DNA of 64,000 nucleotides from Mesotaenium endlicherianum (Eukaryota > Streptophyta > Zygnematophyceae > Zygnematales > Mesotaeniaceae), in contig WELA01003775.1 in assembly GCA_009602735.1 (NCBI GenBank), positions 517,345-581,344 on the forward strand, read 5' to 3'. This document shows positions 26,050 to 39,000 of the stretch, piece by piece. Under the pieces are notes generated by a model. It saw only the letters and a list, made by a program, of their open reading frames with translations, was not told where the DNA came from and ran no database searches. How positions within the stretch are numbered: position 1 is the stretch's first letter; every line of letters begins with the position of its first letter. The position numbers and the translations under genes are program-made.

Positions 26050-27900
26050 ACTGCAAGGGGGGAAATTGTATGGAATGCTGCCACATAGCAGCAGCTCAGC
26101 CCTTGTGCAGAACTGTGACCCGCGTGGCGGGTGCCAAACGGACGGCCAGGGCCCCCCCACACAAGGAGCCTGTCTGGGTGCCACTTGTCTGTGTGCACAC
26201 CCGCCCCTGCACCCTGGACAATGAAGCGAGCGCAATCACGCCCGGACAGGCGGTGCGGCGTGATGGGCTCTCGCTATAATGGCGGGACCTGGGACCTGCG
26301 GGAAGATGCGTAACGGCACCACAAGAGAGGCAGTCCCAGAAGACCCCTCCAATCGGCCCCGCCCTCAGAGTGGCCTCCTCCCCAGCCGCGCATGACTAGC
26401 CCACCCGGCCCTGGGCGACGTATGATGAGGCACGCTTCATACTCCTCATACTCCTCCTCCTCCTGCAGGCCCCTGCTGCTGCTGCGGCATCCCCACCAGC
26501 GTCCGCCGTCATCACCGACAACCACAGCAGCTGCCACCACGATAACAACATCAACACAACAACAAAATGGATGGAGTCAATACATATCCTCCAATCAGAG
26601 GCAGCGGAGGCACACTCGAAGGAGGAGGAGGCCTGGGAGCAAGCTCTGAGCCCCCGGCCCCCGCCTAGGTGTAGCTGCCTAGTTGCCTAGCTGCCTAGCT
26701 GGCACGAACCTGCACGCATGATCCAGCAGCTGCTCTGGGCTATGCGAGAGAGCCAAGGCCCGGCCAGGGACAGGGCCACGAGGCGGCCACCGACAGCTCC
26801 AGAGCCTCTGAAGCCTGCTGCTGCTACTGCTGCCCCTGCTGCTGCAGCAGCAAGGGGTGTCCAGCCCTGACCCTAGACGTCCCCTAATCCTACTTTTTAC
26901 CAATTTCCAAAACCCTAGGCAACCGGGGTGCCAAGGGACAGAGAGTTTCTGCTGCGACTGCCTCTGCCGCTGCAGCGACGGAGAAAGTGGCATCCAACTC
27001 AGCCGCCAAGTACCAGGTCCCAACCCTTACCCAAACTTTGCGAGCCTAAACCCTCGCCAGGGCCAGCCAGAGTTCCTGCTGCTGCCCCCCTGCTGCTGCA
27101 GCAACAAGAGGAAGCAGCGGCAGAATCAGGCAAAGCCCAGCCCCCCAGCCCTAAAACCCCCAAACCCTGCTATGATCATCCTCTAAACCCAAAGCCAGGG
27201 ACAGCTGGAGTTCCTGCTGCAGCCTGCTCTGCTGCTGCAGCAGCAGGGGAGGCAGCAACGGAAGGAGCCAGGCCCAGCCCTATCCCCAAACCCCTCAGCG
27301 CTAAAGATTCAATCCACATTAAGGAGGGAGAGAGGGCGTCGCATCTCGAGAGGCACCGAGTCGAGGAGGGGCATGGGGGACTTATCTTCTGCTCCTGGCA
27401 GAAGGGAGGGAGTGCGCGTATGGGTGAGCGTGGCCTGCCTGCCTGGCGGCGTCCTGCCTGCATGCGCATGCGCGCCACGCTCTCTGTGGCCTAGACCCTA
27501 CTGAAATGTCTAAGCCTACAAATATAAAAATATTACTTATAAAAGTGATCCTGGTTTACCCCTACCTATAGATTTAAGTGGACTAAGCTAGCGAGGGTGC
27601 AGGCATAGCCTGTCTATGTATGCAACCCTCATGAATAAAACACTATAAAATATTATGAAATTTTTATGCTACACACGCTGGCGACGATTAACAGCTACTA
27701 GAACCTAGAGCCCCACTATTGGGGCCATATAGCGCGTGGCGCCAGCTGGTTGTCCAGATGTCCTTCCGTCTGAGTCACCCAAAGAGAGGGATTCCCGATC
27801 TTCAGAATCTGACATGGCACCGCTGCGAGCTTGTGTCAGCCATGCAATCCGGCCACATGCCGCCCACGTGCGTTGTGACAGGAGGGGAGAAGGACAAGAC
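26050..27900 (+). repeat. Long dispersed repeat, copy 2
   Basis: This carries the landmarks of copy 1 in order: the AGCAGCTCAGCCCTTGTGCA start, GGCGTGATGGGCTCTCGCT near 26257, CGTAACGGCACCACAAGAGA near 26309, TATGCGAGAGAGCCAAGGC near 26740, CTG/CAG units, CTTATCTTCTGCTCCTGG near 27380, and AGATCGGGAATCCC (minus strand) near 27795. An AT-rich segment at about 27490-27700 has no counterpart in copy 1 and interrupts the shared order. Confidence 0.6.
26815..27260 (+). repeat. Tandem CTG/CAG palindromic units, block 2
   Basis: Four units centred near 26845, 26965, 27095 and 27230, built like those of block 1, each with a CTGCTGCTGCAGCAGCAG-type core next to a GGGACAG or CAGCCAGAG stretch. The repeated spacing supports a tandem origin inside the larger dispersed repeat. 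Confidence 0.7.
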
Positions 27901-28254
27901 TTCACATCTGGAGACTAGAAGCAGACAGCAATTAGATAGGCGGATCAGAGCACAAAAAATAGGACCCCGAGGAGGCCTATGCAGCCACGCACCCCACTTC
28001 CGGTCTTACTAGACATGTGTAGAGAATGAGTCGGCAGATTTTGTTGGCACCCAGTAATCACCTCAGGGCGAGGTCTGAGGACTGTCGCTTGATTAGAGCC
28101 AGCTGTGGCTTTCTGAAGGGGCGTGTATGGGCACGCAGCCACGCCACTCCCGTCTGCCAACGATAGCAGCTCCAGCGTCGAAGCACGACACACAAACACA
28201 GTATGCAGACAGACAGACGGAGAGAGATGCAGACAGGCAGAAAGACAGAGAGGA

Positions 28255-28400
28255 AGACAGGCAACCAGGCAGGCAAGCAGGCGGGTAGGCAGCTAGGCAG
28301 GCAGGAAGGATAAATAACACATGCAGGCAAGAAGTTCGTTGGGCAGGCAGACAGCCAGAAAAGTAGACAGGCAGGCAGGCAGGCAAACAGGCAGACAAAC
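28255..28400 (+). repeat. Degenerate (CAGG)n / (GGCA)n tract
   Basis: Imperfect tetranucleotide repeats of CAGG, GGCA and related ACAG units. The Cys/Leu/Pro-rich open frames on the minus strand are translations of this repeat. Confidence 0.8.
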
Positions 28401-28439
28401 GACAAAGCACAGCAACATCGATGCTGTAGGGAAAAAGTG

Positions 28440-29290
28440 AAGGGTTGCTGCCAAGTGGCAGCAGTTGGTGGCCTTTGCGCGAACATGAGACCCCCGGCCG
28501 ACTCTGAGGTCGACCGACAAGGCCCCACCCGCGCAAGGGCCGGGGTTGGGTGCCACCTGTCCATGCGCACGTGCGCCCTGGCACCCGGCTGACGGGTGGC
28601 AGGGTGCACGCACGCACAGACAAGTGGCGCGACGTGATGAGCTCTTGCTTAAATGTACGGGTCCGGGATCTGCGGGAAGAGACATAACAGCACCACGAGA
28701 AACAGTTCCAGAAGACCCCTCTGGTCGAACCTGCCCTCAGACTAGCCTCCTCCCCGGTCGCACATGACTAGCTCACCCGCCCCCAGATTAGTGGGTTCCT
28801 TTTAAGATTAAAATAATATGCACTCCCCCTCCCAGGCGTGCTTCACCCACGTCAGCACCCACCGAATCCGCCAGCACCATCCCCACAAGAGCAACAGAGA
28901 CATGGAGTCAGTGTGTGCATTGACGACTGTAAGAGACATGCTATATTGGGCAACACAAGTTCAGCCCAGAACAACAACCTATCCCTGGTTCAAACCGTAG
29001 CTGATGCATCTCGCAGAAGCACATAGAAAAAGCAGCAGCAGCAGCAAGAGCGGAAGCAGTAGCACAAAAAGACAGCAGCAATAACAGACGCAATACAAAC
29101 GCAGCCCCACCCTGACTGACTTCGGCGCTAGCTCGCCAGCAGCTTTGGTCAGTCACTAAGGAAGCCCAACCCCCTTTACGGAGACAAGAAGCAGCGCAAA
29201 GTCAATCGAGATGAGTAGGAAATGGAGGAGGCGCGATGTACTTATCTTTTGGAATAAAGGAGTGCGTGCGTGCAGGCGGCGGCCGTGCAT
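28440..29290 (+). repeat. Long dispersed repeat, copy 3 (internally shortened)
   Basis: This shares the GGTGCCACCTGT block near 28550, the GCGCGACGTGATGAGCTCTT block near 28628, the CAGAAGACCCCTCTGG block near 28710, the CTCCTCCCCGG block near 28745 and a degraded TACTTATCTTTTGG end near 29240 with the other two copies. The CTG/CAG block is nearly absent; only a short GCAGCAGCAGCAAGAG remains near 29034. Confidence 0.5.
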
Positions 29291-29789
29291 GCTCTCCTCA
29301 CGCGCATGACATGCCCCCCACACACGCACTCCGAGCCACCAGAGCCTCTACTCGCCCTCCCCCGCCCCCCCCTCCAACCACCACGCTCTCCCGGTTAGTA
29401 GCCATTCTTTCCTCCTAGCTGCCACATCAAGCGCCACATACCTTTCTGATTCTGGAACGGCCGCTGCAGCCAAACACGCACTAGTTAAAATTGTGCCGGA
29501 TCAAACATCGAGTCTTGGATTTCAAATATGCATGGGCTTCCGCAGAAGTGCCTCGCGAGGCACTATCCACTTCCTTTGCATGGTCAACGCAGGATGATAC
29601 TATGTACAAAAGGACTTAGAGGCGTTCTGCCCGAACCCTACTTAAGCCTCTGAAAATACGTGCAGGACCCAACTGGCCCAATCATTTTCCTCTCCCAAAC
29701 CCAGGCCCTGGCTCCCTTGCAAGGGTGCCGGCATTGCTAATGTCAGCAATGTACCCCGGTCATGTATGCATCTCCTTCTCCCCAGTAAT
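29291..29789. other. No gene recognised
   Basis: A C-rich stretch (29320-29390) is followed by ordinary sequence with no supported feature. Confidence 0.4.
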
Positions 29790-30905
29790 TCATTCCCCCC
29801 CTCATCTCCCTTTGCTCCTTCTTCAAGCCTGCCTCTCCTCCTCTTTCATGCTTCTCCTCTTCCCCCTCCCCCTCTCAACACCTCCTCCTTTCTCACCTTC
29901 TCCCTCCTCCACCTCCCCCTCCTCCTCCTCCTCCCTCCTCCTCCTCCTCCTCCTCCTCCTCCCTCACCTTCTCCCACCTCTGCCTCCCCCTCCTCTACAC
30001 TTCCTCCTTCCTCCTCCTCCTCCTCNNNNNNNNNNNNNNNNNNNNNNNNNNNNNNNNNNNNNNNNNNNNNNNNNNNNNNNNNNNNNNNNNNNNNNNNNNN
30101 NNNNNNNNNNNNNNNNNNNNNNNNNNNNNNNNNNNNNNNNNNNNNNNNNNNNNNNNNNNNNNNNNNNNNNNNNNNNNNNNNNNNNNNNNNNNNNNNNNNN
30201 NNNNNNNNNNNNNNNNNNNNNNNNNNNNNNNNNNNNNNNNNNNNNNNNNNNNNNNNNNNNNNNNNNNNNNNNNNNNNNNNNNNNNNNNNNNNNNNNNNNN
30301 NNNNNNNNNNNNNNNNNNNNNNNNNNNNNNNNNNNNNNNNNNNNNNNNNNNNNNNNNNNNNNNNNNNNNNNNNNNNNNNNNNNNNNNNNNNNNNNNNNNN
30401 NNNNNNNNNNNNNNNNNNNNNNNNNNNNNNNNNNNNNNNNNNNNNNNNNNNNNNNNNNNNNNNNNNNNNNNNNNNNNNNNNNNNNNNNNNNNNNNNNNNN
30501 NNNNNNNNNNNNNNNNNNNNNNNNNNNNNNNNNNNNNNNNNNNNNNNNNNCCCCCAACCCTGCCACCTCCTCCTCCTCCTTCTCCTCCTCCCTCCTCACC
30601 TTCTCCTTCTCTAGCCTCCCCCTGCTCTCCTTCTCCAAGTTCCCCCCCCCCCTCCTCCTTCCTCCCCTCCCCCTTGGCTCTCTCTCTTCTTCCCTCCTCT
30701 CCATTCCTCTTTCCGTCATCCTTCCTCTTTTTCTTACTTCCCTTTCCTCTGTCAACTCCACCTCCTCAAATTCTGTCTTCCCACCTCCCTCTGCCCCCTA
30801 CTCCACCCATTGCTCCCCCATCTACACCCCATCCTCTCTCCCATTCTCCCCCCCTCCCTCCCTTCCTCCCACCTGGGCCCCCCTTTCCTCCTTTCCTCCT
30901 GCCAG
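29790..30905 (+). repeat. CTC/CCT polypyrimidine tract with a 525-base N gap
   Basis: The tract is almost pure pyrimidine on the plus strand, mainly CTC, TCC and CCT units. The assembly gap is at 30026-30550. The long open frames that cross it (Ser/Pro/Leu-rich on plus, Arg/Glu-rich on minus) run through the Ns and are composition artefacts. Confidence 0.9.
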
Positions 30906-30929
30906 TCTGTCAAATATCCAATTCCAATT

Positions 30930-31265
30930 GCAAAATACAAATCCATAAATATATTCAAATCCATATCCGTATCCATAGCCATATCCATATCCATAACTAT
31001 AACCATATCCATATTCATAACCATAACCATGACCATAACCATAACCATGATTGTAACCATAACCATACCCATACCTATAGCCATATCCATATCCATAAAT
31101 AAATACAACCATATCTGGAGCCATATCCATAACCATGACCATAACCATAACCAAACCCATATCCATAGCCATATCCATATCCATAATTATAACTTCAACC
31201 ATATCCATAAATATAACCATATCCAGAGCCATATCCATAACCATAACCATATCCATATCCATGTC
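30930..31265 (+). repeat. Degenerate CCATAN hexamer array
   Basis: About 50 copies of a 6-base unit with the constant part CCATA and a variable last base (mostly T or A), sometimes CCATGA or CCATAG. Periodicity is exactly 6 over long stretches with a few slips. It keeps a period-6 open frame on both strands (Met-Asp/Val repeats on minus), which is not evidence of a gene. Confidence 0.9.
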
Positions 31266-33529
31266 CACGTGCCCACTCGGAATAATACATCCATATCCAA
31301 TCCCAATCACCGGCACATATGATAGTAAATATAAATCATATATTACGTATCCATATCTCACTCCAGCAAGGCCTGCCCCGTCCATCACCACATCTCTCAG
31401 CTTTAAAACTTCAATCCAGAAATATGATATTCACCTGCAAGTACCACGATACAGTAAGCGCACCCTTTAACCCACAAGGTCCCCCATCAGTGCATGTATG
31501 AACAAGAGAGCACTTAAAGCATGCTCCGTTCCAGGGGCAGGCAGACATGCGTGATAATTGTATGCATGAAGTTGGTCCAGAAGCCCCACCTGTTGCCCCA
31601 AATGTGAGGGGAATTTACCAGCTTGTACTTACACACAGGTGTGCGTGCATGCGCGCGCGCGCACTCGTTGGAGTCGTTGTCACGCCCACCTTCCCTTCCC
31701 TGGCGCTCTCGCAAGTGAGCCCTGGATGGAAGAGTCAACACGGCAAGCTGCAAGAAGGAAGAAGCACAAAGCCAGTCAATGGAAGCAGAGTGATTGAGAA
31801 ATGAGCGTACAAAACATACCCTCATTCCTGGCACACGAAAATGCTCGAGGGGTGGGTGGGGAGGAGGACCTACCAGGGGAGGAAAAACGAGGATGCTTTG
31901 CCAGCTAGCGCGTGCACCTGACAACCACTTACCGCCTGATACACGTGCGGACGTGCATACACCTGGCTGCTCGTGCACGTGTATGGGTCTCCACCGCACA
32001 AACCTGCCCCGCCACAACACGAACCTGGCATGTCCCGACTTAGTAGGGTGTCTCGCGTGGCTATAGGATAGCTTGCAAGAAAGCAACAGGGGCAGGGTGG
32101 CGGTGCACGGGTAACCAATCCGAGCACGGCAGCAGCAGCTGCGGCGCCACACACGCGCGTGTGGGTGCAGGTGCTCGCGTCCTTCCTTCCATCTCCTTGC
32201 TGCGCACGTGCCCCATGCAGCAGGCCAGTCCTGCTCCCACGCCCCAGCCCCGCCAAGGTGGAAGTAAGTCGAGAAGAACCATGGCGACGCCTAGAAACAG
32301 GTAGTCATGAGAGATGCCGCAAGGCGCATGAAAGAAAGCGGCAGAGAGGGGGAAGCGACTCCGGCGGCCTGCGCTCCACTGGCAAGTGGCTCTTTCGCCA
32401 CTCCTTGCCTTCTCCCTTGGGCGGCTGCACCAGTCCCTGCAATTGCAAACGACGCCCGTGTTGCACCCCCCCCCCCCCCAAGAAAAAAACAAACACACAA
32501 CCCATGCAGCCGCCAGAGAGTGCGTGAGTCTCCTTAGTGCCAGCCAGCCGGACAGCGTTGCCTTCGATCATCGAGAGTGGCTGATAGGCGCGATGCTTGC
32601 ACGCATAGACACCTGCACATGCTTACACACACGCTTACACGCACGCTTACACGCCAAAACACGCAAAGAGGGAGAGTTGCGGAACGTCCACACGGGCACG
32701 TGCTGGCCAGGCACGCACCCGCGCAGACGCTCGCGCTGATGCAACACGAACCGAACAAGCGAGCTAAGCCTTCTTTAACATCAGAAATGAAACATGTCTA
32801 CTGTAACCATATGAGGCGAGGCAGATGGATGGGGTGTCAAGAGATGCAAGAGAGAAGGAAACTGAGCACGAACAGGTGCAGCAGCTGCCGACGCGGAGAC
32901 GGGAACAGGCTGGCTGGGAGGAGGAAGCCGCGCATATTCTGAGCGTAAGAGGGAACTTGACTTAGCTTCCAGACTTTGACAACAAATTCCCGCAAGGGCA
33001 ACTATTGACTGCTGTTGCTGCCCCTGCTGCTGCTGCATGCTCGTTGCTGCCTGCCCCTTCCTCCCTGGCCGCGCACCAACGCCTTCATGAACCAGCCGGC
33101 CGGCCCGTCCTGTATCACCCACAGCCCGCACACGCCACACTCGAATAGATTAGAGGTCAGCATGCGAGAGAAAGCGGCTTTTCCACACAGGCTACAAGGA
33201 AACGCAAGCTCCTGCCTGCCAGCTTTGCTGGTGCGTTAAAACAGCCCACAGACGGACGAAGGTGTGGAATATACCTCATGACAGACGCCAAAGTGGACAG
33301 CGCTCAGTTGAAGAGGGCACGCGCTCGCGCAAGCAGATACTCTTGCCGGGACCACCTCCTCCCCTCCAGGATGCACATTGCCCTGACTGAGTGCGTGCCC
33401 CCGCGCACATGCACACCCACGTTCTAAAGCCAAGTTCACGATCGTGCATGCCGTGAGATTGTGTGCGTGCGCGGGTGCATGTGTTCCGTGTGTGTGTGTG
33501 TGCGTGCTCGAGTGCATGCATGTGTTCCG

Positions 33530-33567
<38 letters not shown>

Positions 33568-33879
33568 CGTGTGTGTGTGGCAAAACTGCGTGTACATGTG
33601 AAACGTCCAGAAAGGCAAGAAGCTAACATTTTGTCAGAGTCAAAAAAGCGCTGAGAGGGACACATGCAAAACATGCGGGGCCTGCGGGCGGGTGTGTGCT
33701 GGCCAGGCACACGCCCGCATGCACACCCAACCGTTACAAATGACTAACAGAGGGTGTGTATGACGTCTATACGTGCATAAACTGATGTGTATATTATGTT
33801 ATATTTTGATTATATGAAGCAGATGTGAAAGTCAATATGCGTAAGCAGTTCGAGTGGAGCGTGTGAAAGGGTGGTTTGC
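31266..33879. other. GC-rich gene-poor region with short CA/TG runs
   Basis: This stretch holds many short ACAC and GTGT runs, including a (TG)n tract at about 33480-33585, and many CACG/CGTG-rich patches. One minus-strand segment at about 31632-31749 has a good acceptor (CTTCTTGCAG) and donor (GTGT then GTAAGT) around an open frame with RAHLRERQGREGGRD, which may be an exon. I see no recognisable family. Confidence 0.35.
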
Positions 33880-36003
33880 TCATTTTCTGAGTTGTGGGAA
33901 AAGAGAAATGAGCTGCAGTCTCCCCTGCTGCTCCTCCTCGTCCTCGTCCACCTCCGACTCCTTGGCAATAGGCCGCCGTCCTCTCTGGTGGCTCCAGCGC
34001 CCCCTGCAAAATAGGAGCGAGCAAGCGAGAGTCAGGTTCAGCAGAGATTGTGCGCATCTTGCAAGGCCTCTCTTACCACACACGGGATAGAAGGCATCAG
34101 CCTCTGCATATGATAAATATAAATGTGAAAAAATACAAACGTATGCACGGATATCTACATATATACCTATATATAGTCATAAGTATAATCATACACCCTA
34201 TCAAAGAGATACATGCATACGTATCTACATGTATGCAAGTATATAACCACATCTATACATGTCTAGTAATTTCTCTCTGTTTCTCTGTATACACGCTACG
34301 CACGCGTAAATGCATTTGCTCATACACCTGTAGATGGCAACACCACGACATAGCTGAGTTGTCGTCTGCGCCACTCAGCGCAGTCGCGACCTAGCGGTGC
34401 ACGTTGGACTGACGCGTTGGCATTGTTCTAACTTCTTCTCTCACACGACCAGGTGAGCAATGGGCGCGACAGAGGTACATAGGATGCACTGTCAATGCCA
34501 TAATCGCTTAATGTCTCTAATTATTCTATCACACATGAACAGGAGGCTATTTCCTCCAGAGGGCTAGACACATACTTTTCCGCTTTGTGGTGACACAAAG
34601 TGGAGATTCCAGGTGGCAGCGAGAGCCGGCTCCCCCAGGCAGGCTATGACAGGGCGCGGCTGCAATTTCCAACCGACACCTGTCAGCACGGCCACAGCGG
34701 GTCAGGCCAGGTGTCGCAGAAGGAGAGGGAGTTGCGCCGTTTCTTGGCTTCCCCCGCCTGACTGCACGAGTGGACCCTTCATGTGCACCCACGTTTATAC
34801 CCAAGCACAGACGGCAGAGGGAGCAACCCGTCAGCATGTTGTGCGGACAGTCCGCATGGTAAGAGGCTGCTGACTCAATTTCGACACCTGTTCGACCAAG
34901 CTCTGACGACTTGCGAGAGCCAGCCTTGATTACCCCACCCACCACGCCGAGCTGGCACGCCTTTCTCATAATCAAGTGCTGGCTGGACATGCAACATCTG
35001 CCACCTGGCACCCTCTGGCAGGTGGGCAAACGACGCAGAGCAGAGCAGAGAAGAGGAGGTGCAAAGGGAGGAAGCGAGGGAGAGAGCGAGCCCCAGCCAT
35101 TTATACTGTTGCCTTTGGGGAAATCGGAGAGGGAGAGGGGAAGGGGAAAGGGGGAGGGGGGGGAGGGGCCTTACCTCTTGGATGATGCAGCAGCAGCGAA
35201 TCCTATGTGGCTTTATGTGGCACTGTGATGTCACCCTGTGAGCCACTGATGGCCCCGTGACATTAGCACATGAGCCAGAAGTGGCTCCTCAATGTTCCGC
35301 CGCCCGCGCCAGTTTGCCATGGGGATGCCTCAACAGAACACACCCCCACCAGAAAAGAAGGGCATGCACTGAGATTGACAGCGTGGATCCGTGAGGATGC
35401 CATCCTCTTGCCTCCAGCATCGTTGCTTAGAAGTTACGTCTAAAATATCTACATACAGATCTACATTATATACATCATGTACATCTTTCATGCATAATGT
35501 ACATCGTAGACATTATATTATGATAAACAAATTACAAATTATATACAGTATATACAGTATATACAGTATATACACTATGCACACATCACACACATTATAA
35601 ACACTACATTATACACATTTATACATCATACATCATACACATTTTATTTAAATACACATAAAACATATGATATACACTATGCATACTTTAGACACATTAT
35701 ATATGATATATAAACACATCCGTCATACATACATATGGATGTTATCACATGAATGATAAAATTGTCTATACACGCAATATAGCGGCACACAAGGCTTCAC
35801 ACGCTGGCTTGGCCTGTGGACACAGCCTCATTAAAACACACAGACATACGCATAAGGTAGAAACTTGTGATGAGTTATTGGCACGCGGGCTCAGAGGTGA
35901 CTTCACCTGGCGCTTAACTCGTGGTAGCGGCTGCTGCTGCTCCCTGGTTCTCCATGGCCCTCTTCCTCGCGCTCCCTCACCCCCCGCCGTCGTCCACCGC
36001 ACC
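33880..36003 (-). CDS. Possible two-exon fragment of an unidentified gene
   Basis: Two minus-strand exons join in phase: 36003-35907 (acceptor AATGTTGCAG, donor CAG then GTGAAG, ending two bases into a codon) and 34003-33880 (acceptor TATTTTGCAG, beginning with the third base). The joined frame reads a basic/acidic segment with GVREREEEGHGE, then GRWSHQRGRRPIAKE and an acidic run EVDEDEEEQQGRLQ, and meets a stop just before 33880. The pieces look like a charged, disordered eukaryotic region. Other frames of both exons are partly open too, so the reading is uncertain. No family is recognised. Confidence 0.3.
35435..35745 (+). repeat. AT-rich TACA/TATA microsatellite region
   Basis: Repeated TATACAG (about four copies near 35543-35575) is followed by loosely repeated ACACATTATA and TACATCATA units. 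It lies between the two proposed exons of the preceding entry, in what would be an intron. Confidence 0.8.
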
Positions 36004-39000
36004 CTGCAACATTACGTCTAGGGTTAGTCAGTCCCCTGTTCACAGGTGTCTGGACATGCATATGTTCGAGGGCCAAAATTGAGCTCTATACGCACTCGAC
36101 AGCTGGACATGGGGACAGACAGGCAGACAAACAAACGGGCAGCAAGTGCAGAGACGGATGGTCGAACGAGCAGACCGAGAGATCTGCATTCGAGGGTGCT
36201 ACTGGGAGAGAGGCTATACCAGAGAGACTCCACCCAAAAGGAGGAGGAGGAGGGGGTGGGGGAGGAGGCAGTCCTCATCATCTTCCGCATGCTTTGTGCT
36301 TGACCTCCTCCAGTTGCCATCTGCGTGGAGCCCGCCTGCAGTGCACAGGTGTCACCAACAGATCCAGTCAAATTTGATATCCGAGAGGAGGCAGGCCATG
36401 TGCACGGCCACGTATGCACACTCAATAAGAAACAAACCCACCATCAGCCCAGACCTGCCAAGGAAACCACCCGAGACTCTTCTTCAAATATGTGCCACAG
36501 ATGACACACAAGATATGGCCTCTGCTATGGCTCTCAGTACGCCACCTGTCAGTAGCCTGCTGGGGCCCCAAGCGTGCTACAGCCTTTAACAATTCACAAG
36601 CCCACATGCCCCTGTAAGCTGCCCTCCTTTGGATCGCCAAACAATCCTTCACCCCTCTGGCTAATTATTTCAATTACCAGTTTCAGGAGCACAATGCTTT
36701 CATCACGAGGCACGAGTGGGTGCTGGACACCAGCAGGGCTGTTAGGGCACCTTCATAGCGCCAGCTGCAATACACGGAAAGGCCGTAGTGAAGACACTCT
36801 AGCAGGTGCCAGCTGGCGATACTTTTGACAGATTGAAGTGCACAGCAAACTCCAGGTGCCAACTGGCAAGAGCTTTAGAAGTCAAAAAGGAGCTGCCAGG
36901 CACCTGGCACAGGTGGCGATATGGCTGGGGCACGTAGCTTCAAACGGGTTCAAGGATTGCTGTAGACCTCACCAGACCCTAGCTCCCAGCTAGCTTATCT
37001 CACGTATGCCATGGACAATAGCCTGCGTAGGAATCCAGCAGAAATAACATCAAGAGTTTGACAGGTGATGGCCATGAGGACAGAAACGATCTTAAAGGCA
37101 CTTGGATGCTGCATGATGTTGGTGGTAGCAGTCAAGTCAAGCAAGAATGGCGTGAATGGAAAATTAAATTGAATGGATCATGCAAGCAAGCGTCAAACAA
37201 AAATAGATGTGCCAACTAAAGAGGGTCAAAATAACGGTCGGCGGAATTTGAAGACGTACCTACACACCTGTCCCCACACAGGTTATTTGTGGGACTGAAC
37301 AGACAGGCTTTCAATGCACCCGCTTCTGGGAACATAAAAAGAAGTGCCTTAACGTCAGCACTCCGGCTCTTGCGTTCCCTTTCCCCTCGGCCGTAGGCCT
37401 TCGTTGAGCTCAATTTCTTCAAGCCAGAACTCAGCTACCAGGCCAGATTCGCCGGAAAGTTTTATCATTTATGATGTGATACAGAGACAGTTGATGTACG
37501 TCAGCATTCAGTATTATTAACAAGACTGTCTGATGTGAAAGTTGTGAGGAAGAGAGAGCCTTGGACAGGGGATTGCATCGAAGACCCCGCCAAAGAAGAG
37601 GGCTGCTTGCAGTACTTGCCAAAACTGAAGAATCCCACTTGTCGAGGATAGCAGGCAAAAATTCGGAAGACAGCCTAATGCTCCAGAGAGAGAACAACTC
37701 CGTAAAATGAACTGCGACTGTAATTTGGCTGTGAAGTTTGCGTCTACTTTCTTTTAAGTCGAGGGTGGGCAAACAAACATCCAGCTGAGCTGCATCCAGC
37801 AATGTGAGCTGCTTGACCTGCTTTGACTCCTGAAGATGACAACTGTTGGCGTCGACAGTTGGCACAAACGTCTCTATTAAACTCCCTGCGCGTCTGTCGT
37901 CGATGAATGAGCGCGGGCAAGTACGGGCATGAATGCAGCAAGGAAATGAACGTTCAACGTTCAAATGTTTGACCCTTTTATGAATCTATAGACGTGATGT
38001 GTACCTTCAAAGTCTCTTCGCTGACCTTGCGCTAACCTGAGAGGACGCCTTTGACAATTGTTCAACAAGTTGCCCTGGGCCACCCCGGGCTGCTCAGGGC
38101 TGGCCCTGGGCAGCGCTTGGATGTACGCTGCCCCTGGGTGTACAAGGTGCAGGGAATGTTGGACAAAAGTGACATCAAGACAGTTACATACGGGGAGTCA
38201 GCCTCTAGTGGACTCCCTGTCAAAATGAAGGGCGACAACACGTGTCACACGCATGAAAGGGCTCCGACGCATTAGGGCTTGACTGACAGTAAAGGGATGC
38301 GTTTAGGCACCTAGTATTGCCAAATGTATGTATGAAGTAGCTTGCACCTTCCTTGACCCCCCCTCTCAAGCGGGGTATCCTTATCTCATGTAACCACGTG
38401 AGGATGAAATTTGTCAACTCATTCACCTGTATAAACTATGGGCTAGATGCACCCTGTTTGTGGAACTCAGTTTCAAGCAGATTGTTACACCTTCTCTCAA
38501 TTCACTACTCTTCTTGGAAGCCAAATGGGATGCTGTTTTCTTGTCTTTGACGGGTGGACCATGGCTGCTACATTATTAATTTCACTTACGTCTGTCAAAG
38601 CGCAGCTCAAGTCGGGTGAGTACTCCCTCTAAGTTGTTTAATCTCATCGTTACACGGCCGCCTACTAATACTTGAAATGCCTATTTCCACAATAGCTCAG
38701 AACCATGGTGAGCTAAGTGAGCTAAGGACCGTAACATACGCTCTAATTCCAATATAGCCTTGTTCTCCCACTTTGTAAAAATACAGCATGAGATGGCACC
38801 TAAACAGGTGATGTCCAAAAAAGGCTCAGCCAAATTTGGGGCGTCATCAAGTCAAACATGTGGCACAAATGGTGCGCTCGTGGCAAGTTCTGATGGCAGA
38901 CACTTGCCGGAAATTTTCAAGACGGCGTTGCATTTTTAGTATTTTCCACACTTGGCCGGAATGGCATTTCTCCACATCCACTAATCCCACCGACAGAGAC

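Noticed and set aside
22660-29290. CRISPR-like or satellite array for the CTG/CAG units
   Set aside because: Spacing and unit sequence are irregular, the units lie within a longer dispersed repeat, and the genome is eukaryotic.
29725-30948. 407-codon open frame across the polypyrimidine tract
   Set aside because: It runs through 525 Ns and consists of CTC/TCC repeat translation.
30752-31391. Met-Asp-Val repeat proteins on the minus strand
   Set aside because: A period-6 microsatellite without stop codons explains them fully.
33436-33654. Cys/Val-rich and His/Thr-rich frames near 33.5 kb
   Set aside because: They translate a TG/CA microsatellite.
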